Source: Streptomyces puniciscabiei (GTDB lineage: Bacteria > Actinomycetota > Actinomycetes > Streptomycetales > Streptomycetaceae). Taken from it: 57,098 bases of DNA. Under the pieces are notes generated by a model. That model was not told where the DNA came from, searched no databases, and worked only from the letters and a program-made list of their open reading frames with translations. The stretch's first letter is position 1. Each line of letters opens with the position of its first letter. Of this stretch, positions 54,106-57,098 are shown one piece after another. The stretch covers positions 1-57,098 of the forward strand of contig NZ_VFNX01000009.1 in the NCBI RefSeq assembly GCF_006715785.1, read 5' to 3'. The position numbers and the translations under genes were made by a program.

Positions 54106-54124
54106 ATGTGGTGGAACTTCGTCG
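54106..54124. repeat. Putative attR core, 19-bp direct repeat
   Basis: Identical to 12911-12929; preceded by integrase coding sequence 21 bases to the left and followed by the displaced pirin end. Confidence 0.6.
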
Positions 54125-54270
54125 ACCGGTCCCAGGAAGAGATCGAAGAGGCCCGGCAGGACTGGATGAAGGGACTCCTTTTCGGTGAGGTCAAGGGGTA
54201 CGACGGGGCACCGCTGCCCGCGCCGGAACTGCCTGGAGTACCGCTGAAGCCGCGAGGAAGGGTGCGCTGA
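54106..54270 (+). pseudogene. Displaced 3' end of the pirin gene
   Basis: 54 codons from MWWNFV to the stop (ending in VPLKPRGRVR), 45 of 54 residues identical to the end of the pirin at 12110-13075. Homology starts abruptly at the 19-bp repeat. No upstream pirin sequence and no start signal. Best read as the original chromosomal end of pirin, cut off by island integration. Bases 54271-54458 hold no gene. Confidence 0.75.
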
Positions 54271-54458
54271 CCCGCAAGGACCGACCTCGCCCTGCCCGGG
54301 CCGGCAGGCGCGCGTGCGCCCGGCTCCGACACGCCCAGGGCGCCGATCACCTTGCGCCGGTTGCCTGCCACAGCCCGTAGGGCCCCACGCGACGACAGGA
54401 CCCGCCCCGAGCACGACGACTCCGTCGGCGGGGGCGAGCCTTGCCGCCGGTCATGACG

Positions 54459-55367
54459 TCAGGGGTGCCTGCGGCGGCCCCGGCGGGCGAGCCTCACGGC
54501 TCCTGCGCCCACGGTGACGAGGGTCGCTCCCGCCGACAGGACGTACGGGGTCAGACCGGTGCCGCCGGTCTTGGCCAGGTCGCTGGCCTCGGAGCGGCTG
54601 ACCAGCTGCGGACGGGGCGCCGAACGCCCCGGCGCCACCGGGGCGTTCGCCCGAGGGGACCGGCAGGTGGCCTCCGCCAGGGTCACCGTTCCCTCCACCT
54701 TCGCGACGCCCAGGTGCAGCGGATCCACGGACACCTGCAGCTGGACCGAGGTGGCGGCGGCCGTGCTGCTGGTCGTTTCCTTGTGGGAGAACGCGAGGCG
54801 CACCCTGCCCACGCCGGGAACCTCCACGGTCGTACCGTCGCCCGTGCTCGGCAACGGCTTGCCCAGGGCCGTGAGGGGGCCAAGGACCTGGGACTCGGCG
54901 GTCGGCTTCTGTCCGGCGACGCAGGTCGCCGTGGCCGTCACCTCCTCCACCTCCAGCACGGGCAGCACCGGGAGGCCGGGCACATGGACTCGCGCCCGCA
55001 CGAGGTGGGTGGTGCCCTGCGCCCGGCCCCGCGCGACATCACCCCTGGCCATGGCGACGTCGGCCTGCAGAAGATTGACCGGCCGGTCGCCGTCGACCTT
55101 GTCGAGGGCGACGTCCAGGGTCTTCTTCTCGGCGGTCGCCGGAGCCTGAACCGCGTTGAGCGAGGCGTGCACGGGCACCGTTCCGGTCGGCCCGGAGACG
55201 TCCAGCGCGGCGCGGAACGCCGTCGCGGTGGCGCCGCCCTTCGACGCGTCGGCCGCCTCAGCGGCGGAAGCCTCTCCCGTGACGGCCGGGCCGGCCACGA
55301 GGAAGCCCGAGACCGCGACGGCAGCCAGGCGGCGGACAGAGGGGGTCAGGGCTGAGATTCTGGTCAA
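54459..55367 (-). CDS. SCO1860-type sortase-anchored surface protein
   Basis: 302 residues, ATG 55367. A signal peptide ends near EASAAEAAD. The middle has paired beta-rich segments (VRARVHVPGLPVLPVLEVEE, VQLQVSVDPLHLGVAKVEG, conserved Cys in ATCVAG and ATCRSP). The C-terminus has a sorting signal: DLAKTGGTG, a hydrophobic helix and RRGRRRHP. The usual class E signal is LAxTG (often LAETG), so LAKTG fits. Covalently wall-anchored; function unknown. Probably the native neighbour of pirin. Bases 55368-55678 hold no gene. Confidence 0.85.
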   Translation of the reverse strand: MTRISALTPSVRRLAAVAVSGFLVAGPAVTGEASAAEAADASKGGATATAFRAALDVSGPTGTVPVHASLNAVQAPATAEKKTLDVALDKVDGDRPVNLLQADVAMARGDVARGRAQGTTHLVRARVHVPGLPVLPVLEVEEVTATATCVAGQKPTAESQVLGPLTALGKPLPSTGDGTTVEVPGVGRVRLAFSHKETTSSTAAATSVQLQVSVDPLHLGVAKVEGTVTLAEATCRSPRANAPVAPGRSAPRPQLVSRSEASDLAKTGGTGLTPYVLSAGATLVTVGAGAVRLARRGRRRHP

Positions 55368-55678
55368 CGTGCGTGATCCTTATGCGAGATGAGAGTCCCC
55401 AGAGATCCGTTGCTGCACCGGCCGGTCATCGACGGGCAGACAACGGGGCCCCATCCTGCAGAGCCACGGCGCGTCCGCCCGGATGCCACACGGCACGTTC
55501 ACCGCAAGGAGGAGGTTTGCGGACTCCTGTTTGATTCAGGGCGTCGACCGGGCTGGGGGCGCGTGTACCAGTCGTGCTGTCGTGCTGCGCTCGCGGCCCG
55601 GGCGGACGGGGGGCCAGTGTGTACGTGTGCGGCTCGGGGAAGGTTCCTTCCCCGCGGAGTCAGGGAGGGGCGGGCGGC

Positions 55679-57098
55679 ATGGAGCCATTGACGCCGGACG
55701 ATCCTCGCGAGGTCGGCCGCTATCGGGTGCTTGCCCGCTTGGGCAGTGGGGGTATGGGGCGGGTCTATCTGGCCCGGTCGCCGGAGAACCAACAGGTCGC
55801 GTTGAAGGTCATTCGGCCCGATCTCGCGGAGGATCCGCTCTTTCGCAGGCGGTTCGCCCGGGAGGTCGCCGCCTCCCGGTCGGTGTCCGGGCCCTGCACC
55901 GCGGGAGTCGTCGACGCCGAGCCCGACGGCAAACCGCCCTGGCTGGCCACCACCTACATCCCCGGCCCCTCGCTGCAGGATGCGGTCCTGGCCGGGGGGC
56001 CGCTGCCGGAGTCTTCCGTACGCGAGCTGGGTCTCGGACTGGTCCAGGCGCTCACCGCCGTTCACGCGGCCGGGGTGGTGCACCGCGACCTGAAGCCGGG
56101 CAACGTGCTGCTGGCGGCCGACGGTCCCAGGGTCATCGACTTCGGTATCTCCCGGGTCGTCGAAGCGAGCGCGCTGACCGGCACGGGGACCATGATGGGC
56201 TCACCCGGATACATGGCGCCGGAGCAGATCCGCGGCAAGGGCGTCGGCACCGCCGTGGACGTCTTCGCGCTGGGCGCGGTCCTCGTCTTCGCGTCCACCG
56301 GGATGGGGCCGTTCGGTGAGGGCACGGCCCACCTGTTGCTGTACCGCATCATGCACGAGGAGCCGTATCTCGGCGCGGTACCGGAGCCGTTGCGCGGGAT
56401 CGCCGCCGGCTGCCTGGACAAGGACGCTGCGCGGCGCCCCGGGCTGCCCGAGGTCGGGGCGGTGCTGGGCCGGGGCCGGTCCGCGACGGCCCTGTTCGAA
56501 CCGGGCTGGCTGCCCCGCCCGTTGGCGGCCACGCCCAGCACGGACCCGAGGCACATCCTCGTGCGCGCGCCGGACGGCCGCGGCGACACCGGTGACTGCC
56601 CGCCGACGACCGGATCGGGTCCGCGCGAGGTCCCCGCTGCGGCGGACGCGGCGTCCGGCCGGCGGCGCGTCCTGCTGGCCGCCGCCGGTGTTGCCGCCTC
56701 CGCCGCCCTGGCCTTCACCGGCCGGCGGCTGCTGGACGGCGACCCCCCGAAGGCCGGTACCCGCCTGTGGCGCTTCCCTCTCACCGGCGTCCTGGTCAAC
56801 CGCCCCACGGTCGCGGGTGATCTGGTGTACGCGGCGAGCAACGACGGCACGCTGTACACGGTCGACGCCGCCAGAGGCGAGCGGCGCTGGTCATACACCA
56901 CCCAAGCGGCGCTGGGCTCAGCCCCCTATCTCGTGGGCGGAGTGGTCTACCTGGGCAGCGACGACGGCAAGCTGTACGCGCTCGACGCGAGGACGGGCGC
57001 AAAACGGTGGACGTTCAGCACCGGCGGGATCGTGCACTCGCCGGTGGTGACCGGGGGAGTCGCCTACGTCGGCAGTTCCGACGGATACCTGTACGCCG
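55679..57098 (+). CDS. Serine/threonine protein kinase with PQQ-type repeats, 3' partial
   Basis: From ATG 55679; open to the window end (473 codons). Kinase domain about 1-275: LGSGGMGRVYLA (glycine loop), VALKVIRP (Lys), HRDLKPGNVLL (catalytic loop), DFGIS (DFG), GSPGYMAPEQI and DVFALGAVLVF. A juxtamembrane linker and one hydrophobic helix (RRVLLAAAGVAASAALAFTG) follow. Outside it, PQQ-like propeller repeats (VYAASNDGTLYTVDAARGERRW, VYLGSDDGKLYALDARTGAKRW) begin. A PASTA-free sensor kinase of the actinobacterial type. Confidence 0.92.
   Translation, partial: MEPLTPDDPREVGRYRVLARLGSGGMGRVYLARSPENQQVALKVIRPDLAEDPLFRRRFAREVAASRSVSGPCTAGVVDAEPDGKPPWLATTYIPGPSLQDAVLAGGPLPESSVRELGLGLVQALTAVHAAGVVHRDLKPGNVLLAADGPRVIDFGISRVVEASALTGTGTMMGSPGYMAPEQIRGKGVGTAVDVFALGAVLVFASTGMGPFGEGTAHLLLYRIMHEEPYLGAVPEPLRGIAAGCLDKDAARRPGLPEVGAVLGRGRSATALFEPGWLPRPLAATPSTDPRHILVRAPDGRGDTGDCPPTTGSGPREVPAAADAASGRRRVLLAAAGVAASAALAFTGRRLLDGDPPKAGTRLWRFPLTGVLVNRPTVAGDLVYAASNDGTLYTVDAARGERRWSYTTQAALGSAPYLVGGVVYLGSDDGKLYALDARTGAKRWTFSTGGIVHSPVVTGGVAYVGSSDGYLYA

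Larger units (their letters stand above)
12911..54124. mobile_element. Putative 41.2-kb genomic island integrated in the pirin gene
   Basis: Bounded by the 19-bp direct repeats at 12911 and 54106 (41,195 bases apart), with a degenerate tyrosine integrase immediately inside the right repeat and the displaced 3' end of pirin immediately beyond it. The interior is accessory in character: small regulons, oxidoreductases, secreted hydrolases, four transposon remnants and many pseudogenes. The integrase is broken, so excision is unlikely without a helper. No conjugation or replication genes were seen. The boundaries are inference from the repeat geometry. Confidence 0.55.

Overview
High-GC DNA with GTG/TTG starts, stop-start overlaps (GTGA, ATGA), ECF sigma factors, many secreted hydrolases and genes of streptomycete type: this is almost certainly a Streptomyces chromosome. 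Functions were assigned by reading motifs in the sequence; no database search was run.

Left flank (1-12.9 kb). A rhamnose end-pathway (aldolase/dehydrogenase, rhamnulokinase rhaB) is followed by the lactate-oxidation genes lutABC. Then come a TetR regulator divergent from a MoxR-ATPase/VWA pair, a secreted 12-residue-repeat protein beside an ECF sigma factor and a small membrane protein, and a pirin gene. Three decayed gene fragments lie among them: a zinc-type dehydrogenase, a D-cysteine desulfhydrase and the C-terminus of an MFS exporter.

Putative island (12,911-54,124). The 19 bp ATGTGGTGGAACTTCGTCG occurs inside the pirin gene (12911) and again at 54106, where it opens an orphan second copy of the last 54 pirin codons. 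A degenerate tyrosine integrase lies directly inside the second copy. I read this as a 41.2-kb element that recombined into the pirin gene, supplied a replacement 3' end and displaced the original one. Inside are: a molybdopterin oxidoreductase/flavin reductase/DUF6510 operon; a TetR regulon with three copies of the palindrome TGGGCT-N4-AGCCCA controlling AhpD-like and quinone-oxidoreductase genes; a block of four secreted proteins (RICIN/beta-helix, GH64 glucanase, GH19 chitinase, NPP1) flanked by IS256 and Tn3 remnants; an aldo-keto reductase/cupin/carboxymuconolactone-decarboxylase operon with a divergent XRE regulator; a vanadium-type haloperoxidase; an RsbW-like ATPase; and a block with amidohydrolase, isochorismatase-type hydrolase and aquaporin. 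Pseudogenes and truncated transposases (IS110, IS21, IS256, Tn3) are dense, so the island is old and probably immobile.

Right flank (54.3 kb to end). The likely original neighbours of pirin follow: a sortase-anchored SCO1860-type protein (minus strand) and a serine/threonine kinase with C-terminal PQQ repeats, cut by the window end.
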